Positions 33,790 through 47,206 of a stretch of 64,000 bases of DNA are shown here, one piece after another; position 1 is the stretch's first letter, and every line of letters begins with the position of its first letter. Source of the stretch: Gibbula magus (lineage: Eukaryota > Mollusca > Gastropoda > Trochida > Trochidae). Under the pieces are notes generated by a model. The model had not been told where the DNA came from. It did not search any database and was given only the letters and a program-made list of their open reading frames with translations. Location of the stretch: NCBI GenBank assembly GCA_936450465.1, contig OW388300.1, positions 38,844,358-38,908,357 of the forward strand. Direction: 5' to 3'. The position numbers were made by a program, and so were the translations under genes.

Positions 33790-34908
33790 TCAAGAACGTG
33801 AAGTCCTTTCACTCAATTCACCACTTTTCATAAATAAATGAATAAATGTGACAGGAGTTTAAGTTATATTACAACTACAAGAAGCTCTCGGATACGATAT
33901 GAAAAGCGTGCAACACTTACATTATTGTCAGCTGACGGGGTTAATGAGTGCGAAATCGTCGATTCATTTGATGAAAGTCTTTCTCAAATATTTGATTTCG
34001 ATAGAGGAGGAATGTCACAATATTAAGATTTTACACTGAATAATCTTACATTTAAAATATTTTTCTGTGGATATCGAACAATCATCTAACCCGTGGTCTT
34101 TAAGTTTGACTTATGTTGTTTCAACATGGAGTGATAGATTAATCCGTACGGGATGACACGATGAATTTCACCATTGATTATACTGATACCTTTCTAATAT
34201 CTATTTATATGATATGTAATTCTTGTCTTCTACAGTATTAATAATACTCGTGCCGTTAAAACGAAACCCATGTAAGATGATACACTCTCAGTACCTGATC
34301 CTCATTCACACGAACTCAGAATGCTGATTAGATTTATTCTTAATTAACGTAAGGGTATTTTGTGAATTGAATGGATCGCTTCACTTCTGAATCATTTTGC
34401 CAACAATTTCTCTTTAGACCAATTTATCAAACATTAAATATGTGTCCATTGAAATAAAAACTGTTTCTAAGTTTTCTGTTAGATTCAAAACCTGGGCGGG
34501 TTTCTATTTTCAACAAAACTGAAAACATGTGTTATCTTTTACGCAATGGTTTGATCCTAGGTCACATGTAAGAGCAAAAATGACTCCTTGTGTAAGATAA
34601 TACACTCTCAGTACATCTTCCTCATTCACACGAACACTGGGGTTTACCATGAGAAAAATACCACACACCTGCCTCACCTCCTCCAGACGGCTGTCTTGAT
34701 AATTGAGAACAACGATTGTGTCTCGGAGTCTTGCCAATGTCAGGACCTCGTGTAGGATTAGTCTCCAAGAACGTTTTCTTTGTGTGTTGTGTTATGAGTA
34801 CAGATGGCTGTATGTAATATTATACACTTATGATACAAACACTGAGGTTAATATTTAGAGGCATTCCGCGCACCTGTCGGTTTTCCTTAGACGGTTGTCT
34901 TATTAATT

Positions 34909-34992
34909 GAAAATAACGTTTAAACCTCAGAGAATAACGTTTAAACCTCAGAGAATAACGTTTAAATCTCAGAGAATAACGTTTAAACCTCA
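34909..34992 (+). repeat. 21-bp tandem repeat, 4 copies
   Basis: Four units of the 21-bp repeat seen three times at 27318, showing copy-number change since duplication. Confidence 0.92.
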
Positions 34993-35162
34993 GAGATATG
35001 CCGCCCGTCTGTGTTTATTTAAGAGAAACCGGTCAACTTTGATAGGCACAGCAAACAATTACCACTGTTCTAAATAAACAGAACCTGGATAGCAAGCTAG
35101 AGAGAACACATATGAAGAAAACCTGTTTATTTGAGTAACTTATGTATATAGCATGCAATCAT

Positions 35163-35249
35163 ACAATCAAAGATAATCAAAGATAATCAAAGATAATCAA
35201 AGATAATCAAAGATGATCAAAGATAATCAAAGATAATCAAAGATAATCA
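35163..35249 (+). repeat. 10-bp tandem repeat ATAATCAAAG, copy 2
   Basis: Eight units with the variant in the same position as at 27551. Confidence 0.95.
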
Positions 35250-35521
35250 TATATGACAAACATAGATATGACAGTTGATACATTTTACATTTTTATATTT
35301 ATTCACTTTAGCATCTTATTTCTCAATATCTTTATAAAAACATATTATTGAATTAGATGAATGTGCGACGGCCGGGCAAACTAAACATAGTTTATACTCA
35401 CGCTATTTCAGAGTTTAAACAACCTTGAATGTCTTGAAAGGCGCTGTTGCACGTTTTTTTGCGTATTATGTTTTCTCAAATTTAGCACATCTTATTTAAG
35501 TTTACACAATGTATTGTTACG

Positions 35522-36000
35522 TAGTTAAATTATAACAGAATATCAAATGGGGATATTGAGTTATCATACCAATAAACAGTTGTTAATCACAATAAACAAT
35601 AATTATTCGATTGACAAAGAGTGATATGATATGAGAAATATCCCATATTGACTAAATAATTCCATTTCGAAACCAGCAACTTTGCAAAACTGATTTTCTA
35701 TTTCTAAACAATGGTGAATAGGAACTGGAAACCGATCATGAGGTTCATTCTTGGAGTAAATAATCCATATACCATAACAGATACCGAAATATACTTTAAA
35801 AACTAATGTATAAATTGTCTTTGAAGTTAATGGTTTAATACATTTTTAAGCATAGATAGTATTCAGTTTAAGTGGCATCAACATCATAAGAAATGTGAAC
35901 TATTTAAAAGATCTTAATTTCGAATTTGACACAAGTTACAGTGGTGTACTGTGGTAATGAGTTATGATTATGATTATTATAATGATTATGATTATGATGT
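35522..36000. other. Junction between inverted and direct units, no gene seen
   Basis: AT-rich DNA unlike the other modules, ending in GATTATGATTATTATAATG-type repeats just before the GGGTTA-like tract. The orientation of the telomere-like modules changes across this segment. Confidence 0.55.
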
Positions 36001-36400
36001 TAGGGTATCGGTTAGGGCTAGTGTTAGGGTTAGAGTTAGGGTTAGAGTTAGTGTTAGTGTTAGTGTTAGTGTAAGGGTTTAGGTTAAGGTTACTGTTTAG
36101 AACAAGTACTCGGTTTACAATAAGTGTAGGGTCAGGGTTATGGTTTAGGTTAGTGTTCGGGTTAGGGTTGATGCTAGGAATTATAGTTAGTAAAGGTTAG
36201 GGTTTCTGTCAGAGACGAGAATGTTAGTTTGTGTCTGGAAGTCCTACCAAGCTTATATTAGTGTTCGGGTTAGAATAAGTGTTTGGTTAGCTGTAGTGTT
36301 AATTTTAGGGTTAGAGTAAAGGTTAATGTTTGTGTTAGGGTTTGCCTTTTTTGTTCATGTAAGAATAATAGTTAGGGTTAGGGTAAATGTTTAGAACGTA
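36001..36400 (+). repeat. Degenerate telomere-like (GGGTTA) tract
   Basis: GTTAGGGTTAGAGTTAGTG-type variants. Opposite orientation to the tracts at 23 and 31 kb. Confidence 0.85.
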
Positions 36401-36494
36401 TCATCGGAGCCTTCTGTCAAAATGTTCTATTCTCATTCTATAACATATGTTTAATTTAGCATAATACACAAGGAATTATAATGTAACGTTTTAA

Positions 36495-36845
36495 AGGGGC
36501 AGTAGCACGTTTTTAGCAAAATTTATTTTTTCAAATTTCCCATTTATAATGATAGTTTATGTCATTTAAACTAACTTTAGAGGGTAAAACATCTTATTAC
36601 ACAAACCAATTATCTGTAGTGGTAAAAACTATGTTGCATACAAAGCAAAAATTGCATGGCGGCCATTTTGTTGTGAACACAACTTATTATTTTGTATTAC
36701 AAAAACGATTCCCATATCTTTACCGAAACATGTACATTCATCTTCTTTATCTTCCGAATAGAGAAGGATATTTTACTATTGATGAAATTATTTTTCAAAT
36801 ACATTTCATCAACTAATTCGAGCGAAAAAACGTGCTACTGCCCCT
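36495..36845 (+). mobile_element. TTAA-type MITE
   Basis: TTAA at 36491-36494 and 36846-36849 flank AGGGGCAGTAGCACG and CGTGCTACTGCCCCT. This is one of the best-preserved copies. Confidence 0.93.
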
Positions 36846-37667
36846 TTAATGTTTATAAAAAGAAACTTTACAAACGACAGAGAACCATAGTGTAGAGAGA
36901 ACGCTCTACACTTGAAAAGGTGATTGAGTGCACACAACACAATGCGCCCATCTGCTTTATTCTACACACCACGTGTTACTAAATGGATAACTATTCCCTG
37001 AATATCACAAATTGACCCTAAGTAATAAGACCAGTATCAACACACGTACATGTGTAACATAATAACCTTGTTCATGATCAGAGTCAAACCTTGCAGTCTC
37101 AAGGTAATCAGGAGAGTAAAACAACACCTGTTTGCTGTAGAAGTTTTTGTTTCTTGGTAATTGGAAACAACGTTTGTGTCTGGAAGTGTTGCCAAAGTCT
37201 AGGGATCGTTTAAAGCCATTTCAGAAGTCATTTATCAGATGATAGGTGATATATCCTTGGTGGAACCAATTTGCCAAATTAGACAAACTGGGGCTGTCTG
37301 GTTGATATAACCTTCTCCTAGAGCGGAAAATTAGAGTCTTCAAATTTTTTATCTGATAATTTAGTATATATTGAATATAAACAGGTGATTAAGATAAAAC
37401 ATTATAAATACATCGAATATTTGAATATGTTTTTCAAATATAAACTTATTCATATGATTCCAAACACTAGAGAATAATTGATCTACAACATAACAGATGA
37501 AAAATACTTTTCATATAAAGAATGGAATTTGGTTTCAAGACACCTATCCCTCAATTACCAAGCATCAATAGAATCTGATGTAATTAAACATCTTTCTCTT
37601 TATTGCATTCTACATGTACGTGTGGTGGCACGTGGTCCTGGGCATAATTCAGTCGACCGCTGTCAGT

Positions 37668-37835
37668 GTAGTTCAGCAACAACGGGCGCAGCTGGCTGGA
37701 TGGGTGGGTCAGTGAGAGTTTCAAGGGTTGAATCCCTGTCCCACACTGAGACATGAGTTGAGAGATTTATTCTGTCACCCTTGGTAAGTGACTTTATGCA
37801 AAATGTGCACCCAGCAGCAAATGGGAACCTGGTAA
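37668..37835 (+). mobile_element. tRNA-derived SINE
   Basis: The head contains GGGCGCAGCTGGCTGGATGG and an imperfect B box (AAGGGTTGAATCCC). The body contains CACCCTTGGTAAGTGACTTT and CACCCAGCAGCAAATGGG, a core shared with the SINE relics at 41891 and in later units. It sits in unit U0 only. Confidence 0.7.
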
Positions 37836-38093
37836 CGATTGTTTCGGTGACATTCTAGCGACAACTAAGTCAGCTTGGGTTAGACAAGTATAATAATAAT
37901 AATAAATGCTAACCACTGGATGGATAAGTGGGCTCTTTAAATGGACATATTATTATTACGTAGGGTGCAGCAATAATGGTTTTCGAGTCCTACACGCTTG
38001 TCAATTTCACAAATCACCATAGCAACCCACGTGGATGGCTACCATTGCCACACGACTGACTAGGATGAATGTCATATTAACATTTATTACCCA

Positions 38094-38445
38094 CATTGTA
38101 AGAAATAACCGAGTTAATATTATTGATATGAGCACATGTGCACATATCACGTTTGCCTAGCAACGATTGTTTCACCGCGACTTCCCATCTGTGACGTCAT
38201 AAAACGATTGTTCGTGACGTCACTTTAGCTTGCCGTCGCAAGGGAAGTGGGTCGTTTCCTGACTAATTTTACGGGATTTTAATGGAATAAAAAGGGTAAT
38301 AAAGAAATTATTAAACTCGAAAGTGTGTCATATGACCTTTACGAAACTCGTGCAAATTTATGTATGACCCTCGCTCTCGCTCGGGCAATACAAAAATTCA
38401 CTCTCGTTTCGTAAAAGTCACATGGCACACTTCCTCGGGTAATAA
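38094..38445. mobile_element. MITE with paired TGACGTCA sites, copy 1
   Basis: Termini TTATTACCC and GGGTAATAA. Two GTGACGTCA-type sites lie about 28 bp apart near 38190 and 38216. An inner hairpin (GTGTGTCATATG...CATGGCACAC) surrounds CTCGCTCTCGCTCGGGC. It interrupts the first flank module of unit U0. Confidence 0.8.
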
Positions 38446-38869
38446 TCTCTATGTATCTAAATATCCTGTGAATAAACAAAGTATTGCCACTTTATATTTA
38501 AATGATGTTTTTATTGTGATTATAGCAGAAAAATATCACACATATGTAATTGATAATAAAATTCAAGCTAAATGCCTAGTTGAGTTAACAGTTGTTTCGT
38601 GATCTGTTGTTACTGCATCCATATTTTGCGTATCCAAACCGTATCCACTAACACATGTAGTACGTGAGCTAGCGCTTTAGTCTACTGCGTCAACGAGGCA
38701 GATGAGATTCTATGGTACAAAAGCAACTGTTAACAGGCTGATTTCAGGTTCCAAAGAAGGATTTTATGAACGACTCTATTTACCAGGGATCATCAATATA
38801 ACGCGATAACAATTAAAAAGCCTGCTTTACATTTAAAAACGGTTGATAATTTCAATAGAAAAAACTTTT
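38446..38869 (+). other. Flank-module remainder, no gene seen
   Basis: 38462-38620 matches the flank module of the other units (TTTATATTTAAATGAT, ATGCCTAGTTG). 38620-38869 is unassigned AT-rich DNA. Confidence 0.55.
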
Positions 38870-39760
38870 TTTCCTGACTATGAGGGTCTACAACCTTCCC
38901 ATATCCTCGGTATCATGGTTAATCCTTATAATAGTTATTACCGAGGTTTCTAAATGTATTATTACTACTGTTCTCTTGGTACCATCTGTGTGAATCACTG
39001 GCTCATATTTTAAAGTGCGATGCTTCATCAAAGCTGAGGGTTTGAAATATGTCAGGATGAAAAACGATGGTTATAATTGAACTCACTTTCTTGTTAACAT
39101 GAACCGCGGTGTGTGTCAGATAATTACCCAACTCTGACTCTTGTATCACCTGTTGCTACTCTTTAGGTCAGACATGCGCAGTAGGTAAGTAATAGCTTCT
39201 GTTAAGGTCGTCAGACACCTAAGAAGAAACTCCAGACAAGAGCTGTGTGAGGTTTGCTGAAAAAGATTAGTTCAAAGAGTAGTCGTTAGACAAGTAGTTT
39301 ACAGCTCCGAGGTCAATGGGTACAGACGTCTGTTGTAGGAAGTCGTAAGAATCTGTTCTTCAAAGTATTTTTTCAAACAAAATCTCGTTTTAGTTGCATT
39401 TCTAGATTTTGAACTTCTGCAACAGAAAGCGTATCTTAAAAAATTAGAAGTTTAAAAAATATGTTTTGGAAATGATCAGGCCTATTTCAAAAACACAATT
39501 CATACATCTTCTCATGTTTAAGTTCAATGATTAGATCACCCCCTTGAGGATCAAATTATTCACTTTGGAAAGAATAATGTATGAATAACACGTTGTTTAA
39601 AATCACCTCGGCTTAATAATTAAGATATTACATCATAATGGTAATGCCGGGTAAGTGTATTTTACATCAGCCGATTTCTAGTAATTTAACTTGATTTGTC
39701 ATTCTTTCCCCACAGAGGTAACTCAGGTTAGTTCTTCCCACGTAATACCTGTTCCAAATG
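38870..39760 (+). repeat. Segmental duplicate of 16213-19370, uninterrupted
   Basis: It matches 16213-16915 closely, then 39640-39740 matches the three host fragments at 17218, 17722-17753 and 19316-19360 in order and without the insertions. It serves as an empty-site reference. Confidence 0.8.
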
Positions 39761-39944
39761 GGTCATATTTCTCGCATCCATGATATATACTGGACATAAA
39801 AAGTAAGGAATATTGGATATTCATATGATTCATATTTCATTAGATTGTCAAATAATATATACACTATTATTCATAAATTCAAAATTTAAAAACATCCCTC
39901 ACTATTTTGTTCAGCATACTTTCTGATAAATCATTACTATATAA

Positions 39945-40108
<164 letters not shown>

Positions 40109-41890
40109 AAACCGTCTAAGTAAAGCTAGCTTAACTAAAACGTCAAGTAACCATGTATAACTGTATAGGTATTGAATCAAAACATGTCGGCGATATGGCA
40201 TATGTCCGGTACTTATTTTACCTAATATCTTTTCTTTCAGGATAATTTCTTCAAAGATACGGCATCTGCAGTTAGACCAATTTCTCAAAATAAGATGTTT
40301 GGCGGATCTTTGTTATCTACTGAATTAAAATTCCTTCTATGTTGCTTGTAGCTTTTCGTTCAGGGTCATTTTGTCAAGGTTAATGCTTAGACCAATGTGA
40401 GATTTAATTTATCTCTTTATAAAGTTAAGTGTATCTTGTGAATGGAATAGACCTCTTCACTTCTGAATCATGTTGCCAACTATGTCTCTACTTAGACCAA
40501 TTTTTCAAGCATTAAAATGTGTCCATTAATGTTTTAACTGCTTCTAAGTTTTCTGTTTGATTCAAATATTGTTAAGATAACAGTCAACACTTTCTCCCGG
40601 GCGGGTTTCTATTTCCTGAATTAGAATGTCTTCTATATTGCTTGTATCTTTTCGTTCAGGGTCTTTTTGTCAAGGAAAAAAGATGTTTATGCCGAGACAG
40701 ATGTGTCAGAATGCTGAAAGAGTTATCTCTTAATTAACGTACGGGTATCTTGTGAATTGAATGGATTGCTTCACTTCTGAATCATTTTGCTATTTTGCTC
40801 TTTAGAGCAATTTATCAAACAATACATATGTGTCCGTTGAAATAAAAACTGTTTCTAAGTTTTCTGTTAGATTCAAAACTTGATAATAAACGGTAAACAC
40901 TTGGCCCCCGGGCGGGTTTCTATTTTCAAAAAAACCCTGAAAACATGTGTTATCTTTTACGCAATGGTTTGATCCTAGGTCACATGTAAGAGCAAAAATG
41001 ACTCCTTGTGTGAGATAATACACTCTCAGTACATCCTCCTCATTCACACGAACACTGGGGTTTACCATGAGAAAAATACCACACACCTGTCTAACCTCCT
41101 TCAGACGGCTGTCTTGATAATTGAGAACAACAATTCTGTCTCGGAATCTTGCCAATGTCAGGACCTCGTGTAGGATTAGTCTCCCAGAACGTTGTCTTTT
41201 AGTGTTGTGTTATGAATGCAGATGGCTGTATGTAATGTTATACACTCGCTATACGAACTCATTCATACAAACACTAATGTTAATATTTATTTATGTATTA
41301 TCCCACACACCAGTCAATTGTCCTCAGACAGTTGTCTCACTAACTGAAAATAATGTTTGAACCTCGGAGATGTGCCAATGTCTGAGTCCCGTCTATGTTT
41401 ATTTAAGAAAAACGGAAATTTACTATCTGAAAACCTGTTAAGTGAGGTATTTCATAGAACATTTAAAATGAACCACAGACTAGATTATCTAGCTAAATGT
41501 AATCAAACAGTTTTTTATTACATCAAACCTTTGTACAATACACGTTACCCAAACTCATGTAAGAATCACTATATCTTATTAGTTAATAATGAACACCAAT
41601 AGTTGTTCTTGAATCATGAACAACAATAATGATGTTCATTTTTCTTGTTATTTTAAAAGAAACTTACTGCATTCCTATAGTTATAAGGATAAGAGTCAAC
41701 CTAAATGTTTCACTATAGCTTCAATAGCATTTGTTATAAAACAAAATCACTGATAATACTTATGCCCTAATTTCTTCTCTTAGATAGTTCAACAGTCAAT
41801 ATTTCAGATGAGTGACAGTCGGAGTTGAGTCAAAGATTAAAGAAATATTCTCAACTTGGTAAAAAATACTGGAACTGTTTTAGATTGTAT

Positions 41891-41992
41891 GTGAATGGCG
41901 GTAGGGGAAGACGTACTGGGTCATGACTCCTTAGGCAAGGATCTTCATCCACATTATACTCAGTTCATCCAGCAGTTTAAATGGGTACCTGG
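41891..41992 (+). mobile_element. SINE core relic in unit U0
   Basis: CCTTAGGCAAGGATCTTCAT, then CATCCAGCAGTTTAAATGGG and TACCTGG: the core/tail of a tRNA-derived SINE, lacking a clear pol III head. Confidence 0.6.
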
Positions 41993-42849
41993 AGACGTAA
42001 GTATGGACCTTCTGTCAAGGCACTGAAAGTACAATTCCTTCAGGATAATAATTGAGTGACTATCATCATTATTATATCTAAAAACTCAATTTCAAACATA
42101 TTGCAGTCATTGGAGGAAATACGGTTTTTGACAGAATCCCACCCAGTAGGTTCAACAGTCAACTGTGACAAGCACAGCAAAGGCAAAATATACAGAACCT
42201 GGATAGCAAGCTCGAGAGAGCAAATATGAAGAAGTATATCTAATCTACATGCTATCATATTATGCAATCATCCACTTGATTGAATGTTGTAGGTTAATAT
42301 TCACTATCTCGATAATGTTTCAAGGTCTGTACAACAACTATTTTTTTTCAAAAGTTTCACCTGCTGAGAAAACCTAAATGCGATGAATCAGTGTGAGGAC
42401 ATAGGTAGACTAAACAGAGTTAATACCCAAGCTATTTCAAGTTTAAACAACCTTGAATGTATTAAGGTTTGAATGAAATATGTGAGAAACGTTCTAACTT
42501 ACAAGCTTTCCTTTGTTATAGCGTTTCCTAATGATGTTATTCTTTTATTTTTATTAGCTTAATTTTTAAAGATGATAGATGTATCGAGTTTTAATTTAGA
42601 TTGCGTACGTGTTCTGAATATCATTATGAGATAACTTTGGTTATTCGAAACAAATGTAGTGTAACCAGTTGAAAGTTCTTCAAGGAGTGTTGTGTAACCA
42701 AAACAAGTTATTCAACAATAGTAACGTCATAATGCCGTTCTACTTTCGCCATCAGCTGATCGAGTATCAGTTTCCGTTTCATCATATATTTTCCTTTACA
42801 TATTTTTTGCAATAGTGTTAGTTGGTAAAAGTTTATGTTTGTTAGTAAC

Positions 42850-43200
42850 GATTAGGATTGCTGTTAGTGTTTGGGTAAGGGTATATGATGAGAACGTCAG
42901 TTTGTGTCTGGAAGGGCTGCCATGGTTAGTGTTTGGGTTAAGATTAGGGTTTTGTTAGTTGCAGTGTTGAGCTTAGAATTATGGTAGGGTTGGGGTTTAG
43001 GTTTAGTTTTAGTGTTAGGGTTATGGTTAGGGTTAGTGTTAGGGTTAGGGTTATGGTTACCGTTAGGTTAGATTTAGTTTTCGTTTTAGTTTAAGTTTTA
43101 GTTTTCTGGTCAGAATTAGAGTTCGCTTAGAATTAGTTGTAGTTTAAGGGTTATGGTTTGTGTTCTTGTTAAGATAAGTGTTGCGATTAGAGTAAATGAT
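42850..43200 (+). repeat. Degenerate telomere-like tract in U1
   Basis: GTTAGGGTTATGGTTAGGG and TTTTAG variants. Confidence 0.85.
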
Positions 43201-45535
43201 GAGAATGTATCACCAGGGCCTTCTGTCAAACGATTATAATGCTATAATAACTGTTAAATTTAACCCTATGCTCAAAGAAATGATAATGCAGCGTATAAAT
43301 GTTTCGTAAGCAAAGGTTAGCGATACATGTATATAGTGTAGATAGAACGCTCTACACTTGAAAGGGTAATTTAGTCCACGAGTCAGTGCGTCATCTGCTA
43401 TATTTTACACACCACATGTAGCTAAATGGATGACCATTCCCTGAATATCAAAAATTGACCCTAAGTAACAGGACTAATATCAACACACGTACATGTGTAA
43501 CAGTATATCCTTGTTCATGATCAGAGTCCAACTTTGCAGTCTCAAGGTAATCAGAAGAGTAAAACAACACCTGTTTGCTGGAGAAGTTTTTGTTTCTTGG
43601 TAATTGGAAACAACGTTTGTGTCTGGAAGTCTGAAGTCTAGAGATCGTTTAAAGTCATTTCAGAAGTCATTTATCAGATGATAGGTGATATCTTTGGTGG
43701 AACCAATTTACCAAATTAGACAAACTGGAGTTGTCTGGTTGATATAACCTTCTCCTAGACCAGACAATTGGAGTCTTCAAATTTATATCTCAATTATTTA
43801 GTAAATACTGAATATAAATAAGTGAGTTGGATAAAGCTGTAACGTCGAACACTCGAGCTATTAAGAAGGTGAGTGTTTAAAATATAAACTTTTTTCAAAA
43901 AATTCTTATGATATCAATCGCAAGAGAAATTGTTCATTTACAACATGACATATTAGAAATAATTTTCTTATCCCGATACTCAAATGAAGCATTCCTTAAT
44001 AAGCGTGCGTCGATAAAAGCTGATGTAATTACGTAGTATGCAACAATAACGGTTTCTGAGTCATATATGTTTGTCAGTTTCACTAGTTACCATAGCAACC
44101 CACGTGAAAGTGACTGTCTCAACTGTTTTCGTCCTGCATGTAACCATTGCTGCGCACTACTTAATGTGATGATTGTTATATTGATATATTTCTAATGTCC
44201 TGTTAATATGCAAATTATTGACACTTTATATTTAAATGATATTTTTATTGTGACTATAGTAGAATACTGATACATATATGTTAATGATAATACAATTCAA
44301 GCAAAATGCCTAGTTGGGTAAACAGTTGTTTCATTGTCTGTTGTAACTACATAATTGAATCAAATGGTAAATCAATAAACGCCAAAAACTACAGTTGTGT
44401 GAGTACACCACACTGCTTTGCGCTTGAAAATAATAGAATTGATCTATATTTCGACTGGAAACACCTTTACTAATTCGGGCGATTTGTTTACCTTATGTTC
44501 TGTCGAAAAGAATCTGGGAAAAATTAAGTGTATATATTTTAACGAGAAAGATCTTTAGCAATTTTCCGGTATCTCCATCAACATACTCGATGGCTCCCAA
44601 ACGTTACTTGGCGGTTTCACATTACAGTCTGAGACTTAATGGATTGATAAATGTATGTGTAGACCCGATAAATTCAACCGCCACATTCGAGTGAGAGAAG
44701 GTTGATTCCTAACTTGTAATAGTGTCATCATCATATTAGTGTGGGATACTGGGTTACATATATCCGGAAATGACAGAAATTGATAGATATTGTAATTGAC
44801 TATCCCTGAGGATTTGCTTTTCGGACGGCTCACATTAGAGTAGTTGTTTGTGATATTTGAAGCGATGTGACATCATCAATTCAAAGGAGAGGTCTCCGCT
44901 AGCTAATAAACAAATAATAAATAGTTTGGGATATAACTTTTTGGTATGTCCGAAAACGGCATTCACTCAATGACTGTCGACATTCCTGATGCACTCACTA
45001 AATGGGACAAGATAGTCATCAAAACATTTCCCCCGACGAATTGTCTCTAATTTAATTTAGATAATGGTCATGTGCAAAAATAGGTGAAGTGTATTTATTA
45101 ATTTTAAACGAGTATATTGTCAACAATCATTTGTGTCTTAAGCGTCTGAAAACAATCACTCGAGGTTATTTATGTTATATAAGTTATTTGTGTGGAGATA
45201 ATGAGCTTAGTATCTAATCATTGCCGAAGTCAATTGAACATGTAATCTATACCTGTATGGATATTGAATCCAAACATGCTGACAATATAGCATATGTCTT
45301 GTGCTTATTTACCATATATCTTTTTCTTTCAGGATATTTTCTCCACAGATACTGCGTCTGCGGTGAGACCAATTTGTTAAAATAAGATATTTGGCCGATC
45401 TTTGTTATCTCCTGAATTAAAATACTCTCTACGACGCATGTTTCCTTTTCGTTCAGGGTCCTTTTGTCAAAGGTAATTGATGTTTAAGCTGAGACCAATG
45501 TATCATAATGCTGAATAGAGTTATCTCTTAATTAA

Positions 45536-45851
45536 AGTGGCAGTAGCACTTTTTTGCAAATTTTAGTTTTTTTAATTTACATTTATTTTAGAGGGTAAAA
45601 CAAACAAACCAATTTTCCGTAGTTGTAAAAACGGTGTTGCGTATAAAGCTAAAAATGCATGGCGGCCATTTTATTGTGAACACATTTTATTATTTCGAAT
45701 GACAAAAACGATTCTCATGACTTTACTGTATCATGTACACTTATATTTCAAATTGATTTCCTAAGAGGGAAGGGCGTTTAACTGTTGGTGACATTATTTT
45801 TCAAATAAATTTCATCAACTTATTTAACCGAAAAAACGTACTACTGCCCCT
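45536..45851 (+). mobile_element. TTAA-type MITE in U1
   Basis: TTAA 45532-45535 and 45852-45855 flank AGTGGCAGTAGCAC and GTACTACTGCCCCT. Units U0 (40730) and U3 (58660) carry the single-TTAA empty site CTTAATTAACGTACGGGTAT. Confidence 0.92.
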
Positions 45852-45896
45852 TTAACATAAGGTATCTTGTGAATTGAATGGATCTCTTGAATCGTC

Positions 45897-47010
45897 TTGC
45901 CAACGATGGAATGCAAAAGGTGTTGTTTTTATAAACGACCCTCTGAATTCACGTCCCATGATATGTTTGAAAATATATTCAAGGTTCAAGGAGTCATCAA
46001 CTGCATTAAAACCTTCTTGAAAAACAAGGACATAAAATTAGTTATTACCCATATGGTTGAAAATAACCGAGTTAATATTATTGATATGAGCACATGTGCA
46101 CATATCAAGTTTGCTTAGCAACCATTGTTTCATCGCGACTTCCCGTCTGTGACGTCATAAAACGATTGTTCGTGACGTCACAGTAGCTTGATGTCGCAAG
46201 AGAAGTGGGTCGTTTCCTGACTAATTTTACGCGAATCAGATGGAATAAAATGAGTAATAAAGAAATTATTACACTCGAAAGTGTGTCATATGGCTTTTAC
46301 GAAACTCGTGGAAAGTTATGTATAACCCTCGCTCTCGCTCGGGCAATACAAAAATTCACACTCGTTTCGTAAAAGTCATATGACACACTTCCTCGGGTAA
46401 TAATCTCTATATAGCATCAGAAAAAAGTTCATATTAAATGTTTTGATTAGGGGAAAGAAAGGAAGTCAACTATTTTACAGGACTCTACTTAATGCGAAAT
46501 CAGTAACAAATCAGCACTGTGCAAAATGGAATATGATACTTGGAAATCAAATTGTTACAAATACTTGGCAACACTACAACCATATTCCGTTTCACTGGTC
46601 GAAAGACACTAATTTTCAATGGTTTCAATACAAACTCCTACATCATTTACTACCAAAAAATAATAAACTTTTTAAAATAAATTATATTGATCATGGTTGT
46701 AGCAAGGTTACTCCTATTTGGCAAGAACTTGAACATTGGCTAAACAATAAATTGGATGTAAATCTCATCTTCACCTAAGAATAAATTCTAAGTGGATTCA
46801 GATGGAAAATAATGATCAAATAAAGGTTATCTTAATTCTCTGCAAACATATCATTTTCAACTTAAGAGATCATCACGAATGCCAACATTTCAGTTCTTGC
46901 AGCAGGAGCTTAAAAACTTTTATGAATTGACTAGTTACTTCTAAGATAAGCTCAAACATTGACCATTTTTCAAATTCTGGTCGACCTGTCATATTCTGTT
47001 TCGTGATTGA
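45897..47010 (+). pseudogene. LINE ORF2 3' fragment, interrupted
   Basis: Encodes the C-terminal part of a non-LTR retrotransposon ORF2 protein, judged L1-like from FQWFQYKLLHHLLPK and the following tryptophan-rich pattern. 45897-46038 (FYKRPSEFTSHDMFENIF) and 46443-46778 are in pieces, split by a MITE at 46042-46403; the last 200 bases are frameshifted. No reverse transcriptase core is present. A dead fragment duplicated with its unit. Confidence 0.7.
46042..46403. mobile_element. MITE with paired TGACGTCA sites, copy 2
   Basis: Same family as 38094-38445. It splits the LINE fragment between residues DIKL and ESIRKKF as read in the intact paralogue at 53460, so it inserted after the duplication of the LINE fragment. 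Confidence 0.85.
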
Positions 47011-47206
47011 TGCTTTCATGTGCGTGTATGATATATTCTGGGGTTTGTTTTTCTATGATTGTTGACATTGTGATGTAACCACGACCGGAGTTGGGAAGAT
47101 AAACAAAGTATGTAAAATAAAATGCCAACGATGTATCTACTTTGACCTATTTGTCAGACATTAAAATTAGTGTCCATTACTGTTATTAACTGAAGTTGTC
47201 TTTTTT

